From: Pterobdella sp. o SKG-2022
Lineage: Eukaryota; Annelida; Clitellata; Hirudinida; Piscicolidae
Direction: 5' to 3'
Length of the DNA stretch: 64,000 bases
Assembly: GCA_964035795.1 (NCBI GenBank)
Contig: OZ038322.1
Span: 18,702,674 to 18,766,673, forward strand
The notes under the pieces were generated by a model. That model had not been told where the DNA came from and did no database searches. It saw only the letters and a list, made by a program, of their open reading frames with translations. Below, one piece after another: positions 36,401 to 48,402 of the stretch (positions are counted from its first letter, which is position 1; each line of letters begins with the position of its first letter). The position numbers and the translations under genes were made by a program.

Positions 36401-37595
36401 AACCAAAGATGCATCAATATAAAGTTCCTTCATGTCTTTTATCAGATCAATCAACACTGTGACATGATTTTGGAAAAACTCAGATACATTATATGATGAT
36501 TATATAAATATGTAATAATCTACTAAATAAACATGAACCAGTAAAATCTTGACCATTTCTTTTTTCTTCAAATCTCTGATACATATACTGTGTATCAACT
36601 TTCATATGGTCCTTATAATAGTTGAAAACTTGACATAGTTTTAAAGGATCTTTGCGAGACCATTTCTGGGATTGGCTGGATATAGAGCTGTCAACATATT
36701 GGGTCAGTTCATCTGATTGGTCAGTTGATACCAGAACTTTTCCTCTGTCTTTTCTACTGGAAAACTTTGCTGAACTTGGAGTGTTAATACTTGTGATTCT
36801 GTATTTTGATGGATTTTATAAACATGCTACCCCACTGATATCACTACTAACTATAATGCTGATGAGGTTAGAAAAAGTTTGGTTTTCAGACAGATTCATT
36901 CACAAGTATAATCACTAGAGAATGCAAGTTTGCCTTATAGAAAGCTTCATTAAATTTTGTTTAGGAACTACCTCATGTTTTTTCATATAATGTAAATTAT
37001 ACTTGTGGAAAGAATTATATGGTTTTGAAACAAAGCTTCAATGTTGGTTTAAAAACATTGTTTTGAGCTAAGATGACTCAAACCTTAAAGGTGTTCCTTG
37101 ACTATTGATGGCTTGCACTTTGTTTGTTCCTTCTAGTGATGTATCATTCAGACGTTTCTTTACTTTACTCTGTAAAAAATGTAAAAAATAAACAGACCAT
37201 TCATGTTATTAGAAATTATATATACCACCTTTGGAGTTTTTTTGGATGTTTCAAGTCTCTGTGAAAAATAGTTAATACTTTATGAATCAAAACATTTTGA
37301 TTAGGACTATTAAACTCTAACCTCTCTTTCCAGAGCCTCTAACGTAGACAGATTCAATTCTCTGACAGTTTTACTGTGTGAGTGCTTATAAGCAAACCAA
37401 GTTTCAACGAACTCCTCGACTGACAAAGCATATTTCTCACATAGTTCTATAGCTAGTTGTGATAGTGAATATGATGGAGTATCATGAAAACATTTTTATT
37501 TCAAACAAACCTTTGGAATGCAAATTCATAGGAAAAGTTATTCCCATACTTTCAAATTCATTTTGAAAAACTTCCAAATCCATTTCATTTTTCAT
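33474..37595 (-). CDS. POLA2: DNA polymerase alpha subunit B
   Basis: Seventeen exons join in phase, giving 578 aa (human is 598): 37595-37511, 37452-37322, 37258-37229, 37169-37084, 36798-36554, 36456-36368, 36265-36134, 36023-35961, 35849-35807, 35735-35629, 35305-35267, 35034-34970, 34780-34687, 34546-34410, 34197-34138, 34011-33885 and 33677-33474. It is the regulatory B subunit of the pol alpha-primase complex that makes RNA-DNA primers at origins and Okazaki fragments. Visible family signatures are the OB-fold segment (GRICTNQ, LLPGQVVALE), VVIACGPYTT, LGPFMDCK, VVIVPSQRDFMHEPVYPQPP, STDILFHAS, YYPLYP, VTPHILITPSDLKHFVK and the end CACVNPGRLAKSESGGTYAKL. The N-terminal helical domain (IELCEKYALSVEEFVETW) and a Lys/Ser-rich linker are present. 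One donor (34,409) is a weak GTGCCC, chosen because phase and homology both require it. Confidence 0.96.
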
Positions 37596-37803
37596 CTTTA
37601 TATTATAAGGGTGATTTTTTATTTATATTGTTTTCGCGCCAAGTATTAAAATAAATTGATAGGTGTGTATATTAATTATAATTACATATACTAATTAACA
37701 ATTTGACATTTTAGAAAAACTTAAATTACTATTAATCAAAATGAAAAATATTACTTTTTAGACACTCCATTACAATCAGTACTTTTTCGCAATTTTGGTG
37801 AAA
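37596..37803. promoter_or_regulatory. divergent POLA2/tropomyosin promoter
   Basis: Only 208 bases separate the two start codons, so both promoters must lie here. An E2F-type site is near the POLA2 side (listed separately). A TATAATATAAAG next to the POLA2 ATG is AT-rich and may be chance. Confidence 0.75.
37630..37640. promoter_or_regulatory. E2F-type site
   Basis: GTTTTCGCGCC contains the E2F consensus TTTSGCGC. It is about 36 bases upstream of the POLA2 ATG. DNA replication genes, including pol alpha subunits, are classic E2F/DP targets in animals, and CpG is rare in the flanks, so a chance match is unlikely. Confidence 0.65.
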
Positions 37804-39945
37804 ATGGCTACCACCGGAGATGGAACTGTTTCGATTGAATGTTTAAAACAAAGAATGCACGAAGTTGCTGAAGAATTGGAGAAATATCGTAAGTTGTATG
37901 AAACTGCCGAAAAAGAACTAAGCGAAGAAAAGGTTAAAACTAGACAGGTAGGGTATGATTAATATTCTTAATTGCATTAGTTCTAGTCTTCAATTACTGC
38001 TTAATAAATAAGATGGAAAGTGAAGGAAGAGAGTTGAATCAGAAGTTGACAGCTATGGAAAGCGAATATGATCAACAAGCCTGCAGTCTCAACAAAATGA
38101 CTGAAAAATTGGAAGAAACAATCAAGGTAGCTGAAGAATGTGAGAAGTAAGTTTTTTAATTGTATTACAACAGTAATTCACATAATAAAATTTTTTGCTT
38201 CAGAATTTTTTACTCTTAGCTTTATTTATCAATACTCATAGTCATCATAGCGACAATAAGCAAGTATAAGTTAAATATACTAACAAACTTCTTTTACAGA
38301 CAAAGAAAGTTATTGCAAAGCAGAAGATTGGCAGATGAAGAAAAGTTGCTTGAGTTGGAGCAAGTTTTCAGGGAAACTAGTGAAATAGCATTGGATTCAG
38401 AAAAAAAATATGATGAAGTTTGTTATTTGAAGTGATAGTAATATTTCAAAATAGAGTTATATTTCAACTATTATATATATATATATATATATTAATTATA
38501 TATAGTTTGAATGGGATATTAAAGTTTCATCTATATCTATATGAAGGCTTCAAGGAAGCTGACTAATGCTGAGGCAGAGCTTGAGAAAGATCAAGCTAAA
38601 GCTGAAGAATCAGCCAAGTTTGTTGAATCTATAATAACTTCATAATTCCTAATATCAAAATTTGCTAGATATTTAATTTAAATCAATAATAGGTTGCTAA
38701 CAATTAGCAACATCTTTAAGTTTGAAAAAAGAATTTTATTAAAAATTTAGAAAAGTGAAAAACCTGCAAGATGATCTTAGGACTCTTTCAACCAAACTGA
38801 AGTCTATGAAAATGAAGGTTGAAAAGGTAATTATTTATTTAAGTATTGGATCATAATGATTCAGCATTTAAATGCCACTGTTATTTTTTCCAAATTTTTG
38901 GTCCTAAGCCTTTATTTATCAATTCACATTTGAAGTTATATTGTTATATGTTCAACTTGGTTTCTTGACTTAGAGCTGTAAAAATGGACATTATTATCAT
39001 TCCTTCATTTATCTGCTCGATTCTACAAAAATATCAGCAGCTGTTGGCATAAGAAAATAAGTTGAAGGCTCACAAAATTCACTGCCTTCAAAAGACTTCA
39101 ATTTCTTTTTTTCAAAAATTTTTTATGTCTTTTCAGTGATCTATAATATTCATTTTTCGAGCTATAGTTTATTCATAAGTTTTATTATATTTATTTTTTT
39201 TAATTGACTTCATTTTTGTAGATATAGTTGTGGGTTAGTTTATATTACATTTTGTTATAAAATTTAGCTTTTTCTTCATCTAATACAACACAAGCCTAAT
39301 GTTTTAATTTTATTCAACTAGGCAGGAGCAAAAGAATCTGCTTATGACAGAACAATTGATGATCTGAGGAGTAAACTCAAAAAGGTATGAATATATTTCA
39401 TATATTCAAAAAGTTTTATTGTATTAATGCCCATCTCTTGGTAAAGGAAAAGGGGCTATAAAAAGGATTTGATTGATTGATTTTATCATAAACATGATTG
39501 AAGGCTGAAGAACATGGCAGTGAAGCTGACAAGTTGACTTGCAATCTTCAGAGAGAACTTGATCATCTTCAAGGTAATTATAAGTTAATTATTACATTAG
39601 CAACCATTCATATCTCTAGGGCTCAGTAGTGGATCTTAAACTAATTGTATAAAGTTACATTCTGTCTAGATGACATTAAGTATCATTTACATTTTTTCTA
39701 TTAATTTAATTATAAACAGTGACATGATAAAACAATCTAAATAATTTTTTTTTAATTTTGACACTTAATTATATGTGTAGGGCAGTTTAATGTATTTAAA
39801 TAGGCACGGTAGTTTACTTTCAATAAAATTGGAAATAAGATAAGCATCATAGAAGATATAAAATTCAACTTGCGCAGATGAGCTATTGCAGTTCAAACTG
39901 CAATGCCAGAGCCTGAGTTCTAACGAAGATTTTTCTGGAAATTAA
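37804..39945 (+). CDS. TPM: tropomyosin, short (non-muscle type) isoform
   Basis: Eight exons: 37804-37947, 38013-38146, 38300-38417, 38547-38617, 38751-38826, 39322-39384, 39504-39573 and 39878-39945, giving 247 aa; short vertebrate tropomyosins are 248. Exons 2-7 are 134, 118, 71, 76, 63 and 70 bases, the sizes of vertebrate TPM exons 3-8. The protein is a continuous heptad coiled coil with no Pro (AEELEKYRKLYETAEKEL; ADEEKLLELEQVF; NAEAELEKDQAKAEESAK; DDLRTLSTKLKSMKMKVEK; LQRELDHLQDELLQFKL). The first exon corresponds to the internal 1b-type start. It winds head to tail along actin filaments. The sequence is quite diverged from muscle forms, and the C-terminus SLSSNEDFSGN is unlike the usual ends. 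No alternative muscle first exons are seen upstream, where POLA2 lies. Confidence 0.92.
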
Positions 39946-41882
39946 AATATCTTCATAAAAGAATATACATTATTCGAAATATTTTTATCATCGCAAATAT
40001 CAGTCAATTTTTCTATTTAACATTACTTAATGTTAATTAGCTATGTAGGTTTTCATTCATTAATTTTGTATCGAATTCGTACAATGTATTCAAAGTTAAA
40101 TTTATTGGAATTTAGTTGAAATTCATATTTTTGATTGTAAATCATGTTTTTAGTGGTTCCGATGTCTACTCAGCATGTTTAGAAGTTGATTATTCGATTT
40201 ATCAAATATTTTTAATTAATGTTTTTATTTCTATAATAAATCTAGCGCTTTTCAAGATTTGTAGATAAGCACTCATATATTAGGATGGATTTTTAATAAT
40301 TTATATTTTTCTATTATTAATCATCGCTACGTTTTTGAGGACATAGTGCGTTCATTTGCACTTTATGAATTAAAAACAATGCCTATAGATGACACTTATT
40401 TATTATTCGCTTTTGTTCTTATTATAATCTGACGTCTGAAAATCAAATTAATTTTTAATGCTTTATCACTGTATGCTTTCGCAAATAAAACTATAACATA
40501 CGATTTGAATTTCATAATGCTGGACGGCGAAGTGTTGGAAAATTTTGCTTATGCCTTAGCGTCTGCAAGAAATTTACCATTCGTGACATGGTCGTTAAAC
40601 GCTTACCTCCCATCAACAATAATTAAGAAAAATTTTAATTTATTGTCGCTCTTATGCTGTAAAAATCGTAAATTGATTTGCTCTAAAGTGCAAATTTTGA
40701 TGATTTCAGTCATTTATGGATAAGTATCCTCTTTGACTGAATTCCGTAGGAGTGGTAAAGTTTGAAAGGCTATTGACTTAAAATTTAACCCGTATGTTGG
40801 TGCTGATTTCAGTTAAATGAATAAAAATCCTTAAAATAGTTGGTACTTGTAGGGTAAGAATTGAAAAAAGAAAGTATCAAATTTTAGAAATTATAGTAAT
40901 TTGCCGGTTTTATAAAATCGTTAAACTTAAATGAAATTGAGACAAAACCTCGTTTACAACCACCTGGAATTAACCGCCCATTGTAACACCGATATAAAAA
41001 TGACAAAAAAACTTTTTAAATAGACAAAAAAAGTTTATTAATTTGACAAAAATTTTTGTCTGAATTATAGGAGGATTCACGACGGCTTTCTGTATAACAA
41101 AGGTATTGGATTGAGTATTTTTGATAAAATTATATCAGTTTACTGTCAATTGTTTTAAACATGGATGCTCAATAAAATTTATAAGATACTTTTCTCTAAA
41201 TTTAAATGATTCTTTTTTACTAAATCACTTTTCTTTTAAAAAAAAAAACGTTTATTTTTTTATCAAATAATCCAACATTTCATAGTTAATGCAATTAAAA
41301 ATTAGAATCATACATTTCTTATCACAGCGCAAAAAATATTCCAGAAGAGAAAGAATTAGGATAATTAATAATGAAAGCTTTTTTTCCATTTAATAGATTC
41401 TCGGTTAAGAAATGAAAATTTTTTGAAAAACCACACTGCTATAAAATGTTTGAAACTGTCTTCAACTGACCTTTACTCGAAGTCAGTTTATGATTTATTC
41501 CTTTTTTACCAAGTTACTTCAATAAACCACTAAATGAGCAAATTTTAATTTTTTGCTCATTTTTTCAAATATATTTACAAACTAGTATAAAAAGTATTTT
41601 TTTATTCTCAGCTTCAGTCCATATACAAAATAAGCTCAAAATTTTGTTTAATGAAAAAATTAACATAATTTACTGAAAAACCTCAAAATTTTCAATTGAC
41701 TTAGAAAATTGGTTTTCAATGCCATTTTAAACATTTAGAGCTATCAATTGGAAGAAAACTCTTAACTAATTACCCGATACATGACATGACCAATGATTCA
41801 TAAAAAAACCATGATTTTATCAATAAATAACAATGATAAATTTTCAAAAAAAGATTTTAAGATAAAAACATGCTCTAAACAA
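39946..41882. other. convergent 3' region between tropomyosin and SETD1
   Basis: Both neighbouring genes end here, so it holds their 3' UTRs. A 72-codon frame at 40,505-40,723 has no recognisable domain. Possible AATAAA signals occur near 40,490, 41,170 and on both strands, too many to choose from. Confidence 0.5.
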
Positions 41883-44800
41883 CTAGTTGAGAGTTCCTCT
41901 GCAGTTGAAAGCGCCGCATCGACAAGGTATTTTTTCTTCCTCAATGGGGAACTTGTAGTCGAAAGTAATTTCATCGTTTATTTCGATGTCTCGTTTGGAA
42001 TATATCACAATCTTTTTTAAAGAATCCACCGTTATGATCTTGACACTGCAGTTAGGCTGCAAAGGTATTTTAAAATGTTCATTCAAATAATTCTATATTG
42101 ACTTTTTACTAGCTGGTTGATTCAAAATGAATTCTACTTTATTTGAACTCAATACTAAACTTAATAAAAAGAATAAATTTTCTGAAAGATAAACAAAAGA
42201 AATCCATATCAAACGTTAAAATGATGACTCACATTGCAAGAGTGGTTGATAAATCTCGCCATATTACCAGTTTTAGTGGCGTCAATAATCGTGTCAGAAT
42301 CAATTCTGAACAAATAACTTGACCCAATACCACTCTTTTCGTATCTTTTTTCTCTTATATCAGCCATTGATGGCCGGATAACCTCGCCAACATATTCTAT
42401 TATTAATTCACCCTCCTGTATTTTTTCTCTAGCGTATAGTCCCCAGTCATGAATGAAACTTTTTCCAAATTTGAGATCTTTTTTGCGGAACTTTAAACGA
42501 TTAATCTTCATGACATCCCCATAGTCCTCACCAAGCAAGGTCTGTAGACGTCTGCTTTCTGATCTGGCGTGTCGAGACATGTTCTGCACTTTGCTTTTGT
42601 TATCCTGTTTGGGGGCTTCTTTTTCTTTTTCTTCGTTTAGACCGGGTAAACATACTGTGGCTTTGAGATACTTCATCTTGTCCAAGCCACTGATTTTATA
42701 ATAGCCTTCTGTTCTTGCTGATCCTATAGTAGCGAAAAGTTATATCGTAATAACACACTCAAAACAATTGAAAACTTAAAATTTAGGCTCATTGTCAATG
42801 GAAGATTGAAGGTACACAATTTAAAAATTAAAAATCTGTGTTCTAATTTGAAATAAATTAGGCGAAAAGTAAATTAACACACCACTCTGGTGGACAGAAT
42901 CTAATTCTTCTTTAACTTCTTTACGCCTTCCTTTGCGTCCCTGCGTAGATTGCAGTGTAGATATTGCTGTAAGTGGGTGGTCTGCCCAGTGAGTTTCATT
43001 CAACCAGAAAGTCTCTGGATAGTCTGCTGACAATAGCTGCTCATACGATTTCTTTAAGTACCTGTTAGATATTTGTACTCATTAAAGTTTTGAAACAAGT
43101 ATTAATTAGAAATATTCAATATTTCAAAGCAGAACTCGAAATAAAGATTCTGAAAAAACTTTTAAAAAGTGAAACATGATGGGATTGATAACAATTTTAA
43201 AACAAAAACCTTGAATCTTCTTCGTCCATTCCTAAATTAACAAAAGAAGCCAAAATAGCTGATTCATCTTCAAATGATCTTGCCACAAAAGATTTTTTGA
43301 CGGATATGGATTTGTTAGAAACAGAAAGGTAGGCGGGTGTCAGGGAGCATTGAAGTCTCAATAACTCCCTAGACTTCTTTGTGCTCAAGTAGTTGTCAGA
43401 ATAATTATTGGTGAATTTGTTAGTGACGTCATTAAGCAAAACCATGGGTTGGAGATTATTATTGAGTATATTTCCATGTTTCTTAAAAACGCTTGAAGCC
43501 TTCTTTTCCTAAAAAAATTTGGTTAAAACATTAATTTTTGTTGATGAAAACATAAAAAAATTTCATCATCATCATCATCGTGAAAACATAAAAGAACTTA
43601 ACAGATTTTAAGATATCAATACTTACAGAGTGGAAATCTTTGGGTTTTGCAGATTCCTTTGGATAAAACACACGACAGTGAGGCTTGCTATCAATTGGAG
43701 AATCCATGGAGTAAACTTTGCGACCCTTTTTCTCCGCAGACCTGGTTTCACTTCCTTCATCATCACTTTCTTCACCAGAGCTTGAAGACTCAAAGCTATA
43801 GTATTATTGTCAAGTTAATTAAAAGAGAATAAAAAATTTATAAGAATGTTAGTATTTTATTGAAACTAATTGTATAAGCAAATAATAAATCAATTGAGAG
43901 AATTAATTGAAAAAAGATTAACAAACCTTTTCTTGTCTTTAATTTCCCGTATTAATTCATCATCACTTTCCATTATTCTTCTTCTTTTCTTCTTTTTGTT
44001 CAACACATTGTTATTCTTTGAGTCTTCGTTAACATCACTATCGAAGTCTTGGCTGCGTTCTTTAGCATCAGCGTCTTCATCAGAACTTGGTACGTTAGTA
44101 CCGCTATAAGCACTACCCTCTTCTTTGTCTGACTCTTCCTCGTGTGATGATTCTGATTTTCTTTTTTCTACAGTGTGCATAATAAATAATGAGAAAAAGA
44201 ATGGTTTTTATATATTATGTAATTGAAAATGCAATAAAGCCTTAATATCGTTACCTTCTTCGCTCAACGGTGGTGTGGGAGTTTTGCGTTTCTTCTGCAC
44301 AATGAAATTTGAAACAAAGTTGAATACAGAAAATTATTAAGAATTTATGAGCAAAGACGAATATAAAGATGACAAACCCTGAACGAAGGCATGAGAGCAA
44401 TGGCCCCTCTAAAGCCCAATAAGCTGCCATTCTGATGAGCTGAGCTTTTTATGGGGTTCTTTTGTAGATTCTTCTTGAGTAATAAACTGGGGTCCTTTAG
44501 GAAATTAAAATATTTATAGCATCCATTGAAATTTTTTGTTAAAAAAATTTAGTATGACGTACATTTTCGCTATTTTCATCCCACCAGTCATCAAAAAGTT
44601 TATATGCCAGATTCTCTGTAATTTTTTTCCTCAAATCTTTGCTTACTGCAACTTGCAAATCCATAGTGATCGCTTGTAAAACTGCTTTAAACTCGGGTCG
44701 TTCACTCAGGTCTTTATCGTCGTTATTAGAGATACTTTGAATATCTTTCATATTATTTTTATAAAGAGAGCACATATTGCTAGAGTTGTGATAATTAGGA

Positions 44801-47431
44801 TTATAAGAATGAATAGGAGGTCTGGGCATAAAAAGTGGAGGAAAGTACGATTGGTGGTGATAAAATGAATGGTAGGGTGGCATGTGAGGGTATGTGTGGT
44901 GATAAGGAAAATTGTAAGGATATGTTTGAGCATTGTTATTTTGAGAAGAATTGTAGGGATGTATGCTATTGTGATTAGATGCTTGTGAAGTTTTGGAATC
45001 ATTCGAAGTTACTTTTTTATGATCAACATTGTTGACCTCAATGTGGTGCTCATCCCCTCCACCAGATGATATACTCATCTTGTCATCTTCTTCCCCATTC
45101 TTACTTGTACATTTATTATCAGAATTCCTTTCCGTATTTAAGAGTGCTTGTATTCTAGATTCCAAACTGACAGCTCTATCTTTATCGTCAGTTTGACTGA
45201 CGATGTTAGAACAAGAATCTTGTCGAGAAATTGATGGATCCTTGTTTATTTTATTATCACAGTCATCAAAAATTTTAACTTCTTTTTCCTTTTCAATATG
45301 TGAAGTTAGTTTTAAAGATTTTTTTTCAATATTTTCACCCGTTTCGGCCTCATCTTCATCATCATCGATAATAATAATGTTCGATTTTGAATTGCTCTTG
45401 TCATGACTTCTACTTCTTTTTCGTTTACGATGTTCTTTGCAGTATTTCACACCATAATCTTGGCACTTACGGCAATGCTTCCTTGAACTATGGCTTCTTT
45501 GCTTGTCGTAATCCTCATAATCATACTTTTTTCTCTTCCAATGTCTTTCTTTGGATCTTTTTCTTTTCTTTCCATCATATTTCCTACCTTCTAGTGTATA
45601 ACTTGGTTCGTCAAATTTAAACCTTTTGTCATATGTATCGAAATAATCATTAAAAAACTTGGTTTTGCTGCCATAATAATCAAAAGAACGTGAACTGTTT
45701 AAATACGGCCTGTCATATTCCATTTCATATTCCGATCGATAAAAGTAGTTTTCTTCCCTTTGATATTCATATTCTTCATCAAAGTGATCTGATCTGTTAC
45801 TTGACTTTCTTCGTTTTCCTGGCTTCTCTTCATCGTAATCTCGTCTACTTTTGTGAGACCGACCTCTTTGATATACCTCGTTGCATTCTTCACTCAAGTT
45901 AGCGTATTTATAATATTCCTTGTGATGGCGGTGGCTCGATTTATCCTTAATTTCTGTGAACTTATCATTGCTAGGTGAATAAGAGGTTTTGTTAATACTA
46001 ATTTCACCGTTATAACTTTTTCCATCTTTATCTTTACTAATGACTTTATCAGAACCATTAATTTTTTTATCATAATTATGCGCAAAGCTGTGATCATTAT
46101 TATTAGTAGAATTGTCGTAATACTTATTGATACTGTTTTTACTAATGACAGAATTATTAATTGATCCACAACTGTTGTTAGAAGATACAGAATCCCCTCC
46201 AGATGTTTCTGAATGCTTACACGAAGAATAACCTTGATCTGAATAACTGGGTGTATGTTGGGTAGAGGGAGTATTTGTGGTTGGGTTAGTTATTGGAGTA
46301 GTAGGAGTATAACTGTCCTGTTGGAGAGGTTTATTCTGGTTTTGGTTGGATGAAGAAGGTTTAATAAGAGGGTGCTGTGATGGCTGGTTTGATTGGCTTG
46401 GTATTCTAACGTCAATGTTATTAATGATAGGTGTTCTGTTGATTTGGGATGGAGATTTGAAATTTGATGCTTGTGGCTGGGTTTTTTTGTTTTGATCTAT
46501 CAATTTTTGCTGTTCATTCAACTGCAACTCTAGTAACTTTTTTTTTCTTAATTCTCCATGAGTGTCAATTACTACCACCATAATTTTGCCCATTGCTGGG
46601 GTATTATTTAACTTCTCACAACATAATTGAGCTGATTTTGTTGAAAAAAACATAACCTGTAAACCATGATGATGATAATTATATGAAAATATCAAATTTA
46701 AAAGCATATTTCATTTATATTGCATTCTAAAACATAATTTAACTGACAGATCCTATGCCATTATGTTGTTTGGCACTTGTACTCCAGATAGTGGCTTCCT
46801 CAACAGAACCAAATGGCTTACATAATGAGATTAAAAATTCTTTGTCAATATTGTTGTTTAAATTAAAAAAGGAAACTTCTTTTGGTAGTATATTTCCCAC
46901 TGAATTTGTATCATACTGGTAAAAGAAAAAAATCAAACATTTAAATATAAGAAATATAAAATGGATTTTAAATAATTTTTTAACAATGAGTTGAAAAAAT
47001 ACAATCATGCCTTAAACTTTGGTACAGGCAAGTCAGAAACTTGTTTTTTCACACATAATTTATTTAGACGAGATCTAGGGTCTATCATTACTACAGTTTC
47101 AGTTTTCTGTTGATGAATATCATTTACATATATTCTGGATAAAAATTATTTAAAAATGAGAAATTTTGATCAAACTTACTCCTGGTATAACTCCATTAAT
47201 GCTGAACAATAATTTGCAGCCTGCTTTTATGTAAGGATCATTTACTATTCGAAAATTATCAAACTTCTCTAAATTATTTTGTGGTTTTGAAATTTGTTGT
47301 TGAGTGCCTTTTTGCTGGATGTGATGAATATTTTGATGCAAACTTTTTGAATTTTGATTTTCAGACAGACTCGATATAAAATTCTGTCTAAATGCTTCGC
47401 CATAATTTGCTTTACCTTTTCTCGGATCCAT
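41883..47431 (-). CDS. SETD1: SETD1-type histone H3 lysine 4 methyltransferase
   Basis: Twelve exons join in phase (1439 aa): 47431-47180, 47106-47011, 46915-46748, 46656-44563, 44494-44378, 44294-44255, 44167-43927, 43795-43627, 43508-43210, 43061-42883, 42723-42233 and 42056-41883. It is the catalytic subunit of COMPASS. The N-terminus has a DPR motif ([12 protein letters not shown]82-type docking) and VPKFKYD leading into an RRM at residues about 117-205. Exon 4 is a long Asn/Ser/Lys/His-rich region. The C-terminus has an N-SET domain with a WDR5-binding WIN motif (GSARTEGYY, residue 1219), a SET domain ([60 protein letters not shown]) and post-SET ([10 protein letters not shown]). Catalytic NHSCxPN and the post-SET Cys are intact. 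The intron after 47,011 uses a GC donor (TTTAAG|GCATGA), required by phase and homology. A Cys/His cluster at residues 567-581 is unusual. Confidence 0.96.
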
Positions 47432-48402
47432 TTTAACTAAATTTATTTCTTAAATAAAATTTAGTGTTTCAAAAATATGAATGCTCGTAAACATTTAATA
47501 AACGACTACCGATAAAAATGATATATTTATTTAACGTGAAAAATGCACATTTTTAAATTTTCAAATGAATAAACCTCTTTATTTTATTTTTCTATAAAAC
47601 GCTCAAGTGCTTTTTTGTACATAAACAACAATTGGTCCAACTAATGCTTCATTGTCCCTTTAAAAACTACTACTAATTTTCACAAAATAATATACAAAAA
47701 TTTATTTAAATAAAAATGAATTATATATTTATAGGAATTAAACACTTTTAAATAATTAAAAAAAATAACTAAGTAATTCTGTTGTCTATGTATTCTTCAT
47801 CAGCAGTTTATTGAGCGCAGTAGTTCAAAACACACATCTCAACAAACTCATAAAAACATATCTGATTAGTTGAAGGATAATCATTAACTTATATTAAAAA
47901 AATTTGTTCAAATTTTTTGTTAAATAATTAGTTAGGCATAACTCTCATGTTGACTTTTTTTGCATAAAAAAAATTATTGTTAAATAGTAATTTACTTAGA
48001 GTAATCACTTGATAATGTAAACTAGCCTTACGAAAAGCTTCGTGTCATTTAATAAATACTTTGTGTTTGTTGTCCTTACTTTTAAATTCTGGCTATTGTA
48101 CTTCATCAGTAATTTACTTGTTATATAGAACAATAAATTATATTTTTTTTAAATTTTAAAATTAACTATTCAATTAAATTTATATACACGCATTTATTTA
48201 ATAAAATTGAATTTTAAAATTTTTTCACTCAGACTTGACGATTATTAATCAACCAATCAATTATGTTATTGTGAGTTTGTCGCGGCGTGCGATTTCGAGT
48301 TGTTGCGATGAGAAAATTGCTAATGAAGGTTCACTGACACGTCTGGCTAACCCAACGTTGAGTCGGTTTAACCAAGAAAGCTTCTTTTAAAAGAAGGTTA
48401 AC
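47432..48402. promoter_or_regulatory. divergent SETD1/SEC63 upstream region
   Basis: The two genes point away from each other across 971 bases. The SEC63 side (48,275-48,350) is richer in CpG (GTCGCGGCGTGCG) and may be its core promoter. A Penelope-tail repeat copy occupies about 48,005-48,115. Confidence 0.5.
48005..48115 (+). repeat. dispersed Penelope-tail repeat copy
   Basis: CACTTGATAATGTAAACTAG, then CCTTACGAAAAGCTTCGTGTC and AAATACTTTGTGTTTGTTG match the 3' end of the element at 7,060-7,110. The copy is 3'-end only, as expected for severe 5' truncation. Confidence 0.6.

Noticed and set aside
40505..40723. 72-codon frame between tropomyosin and SETD1
   Set aside because: No domain, no splice signals, AT-rich codon use, in a 3' UTR region.
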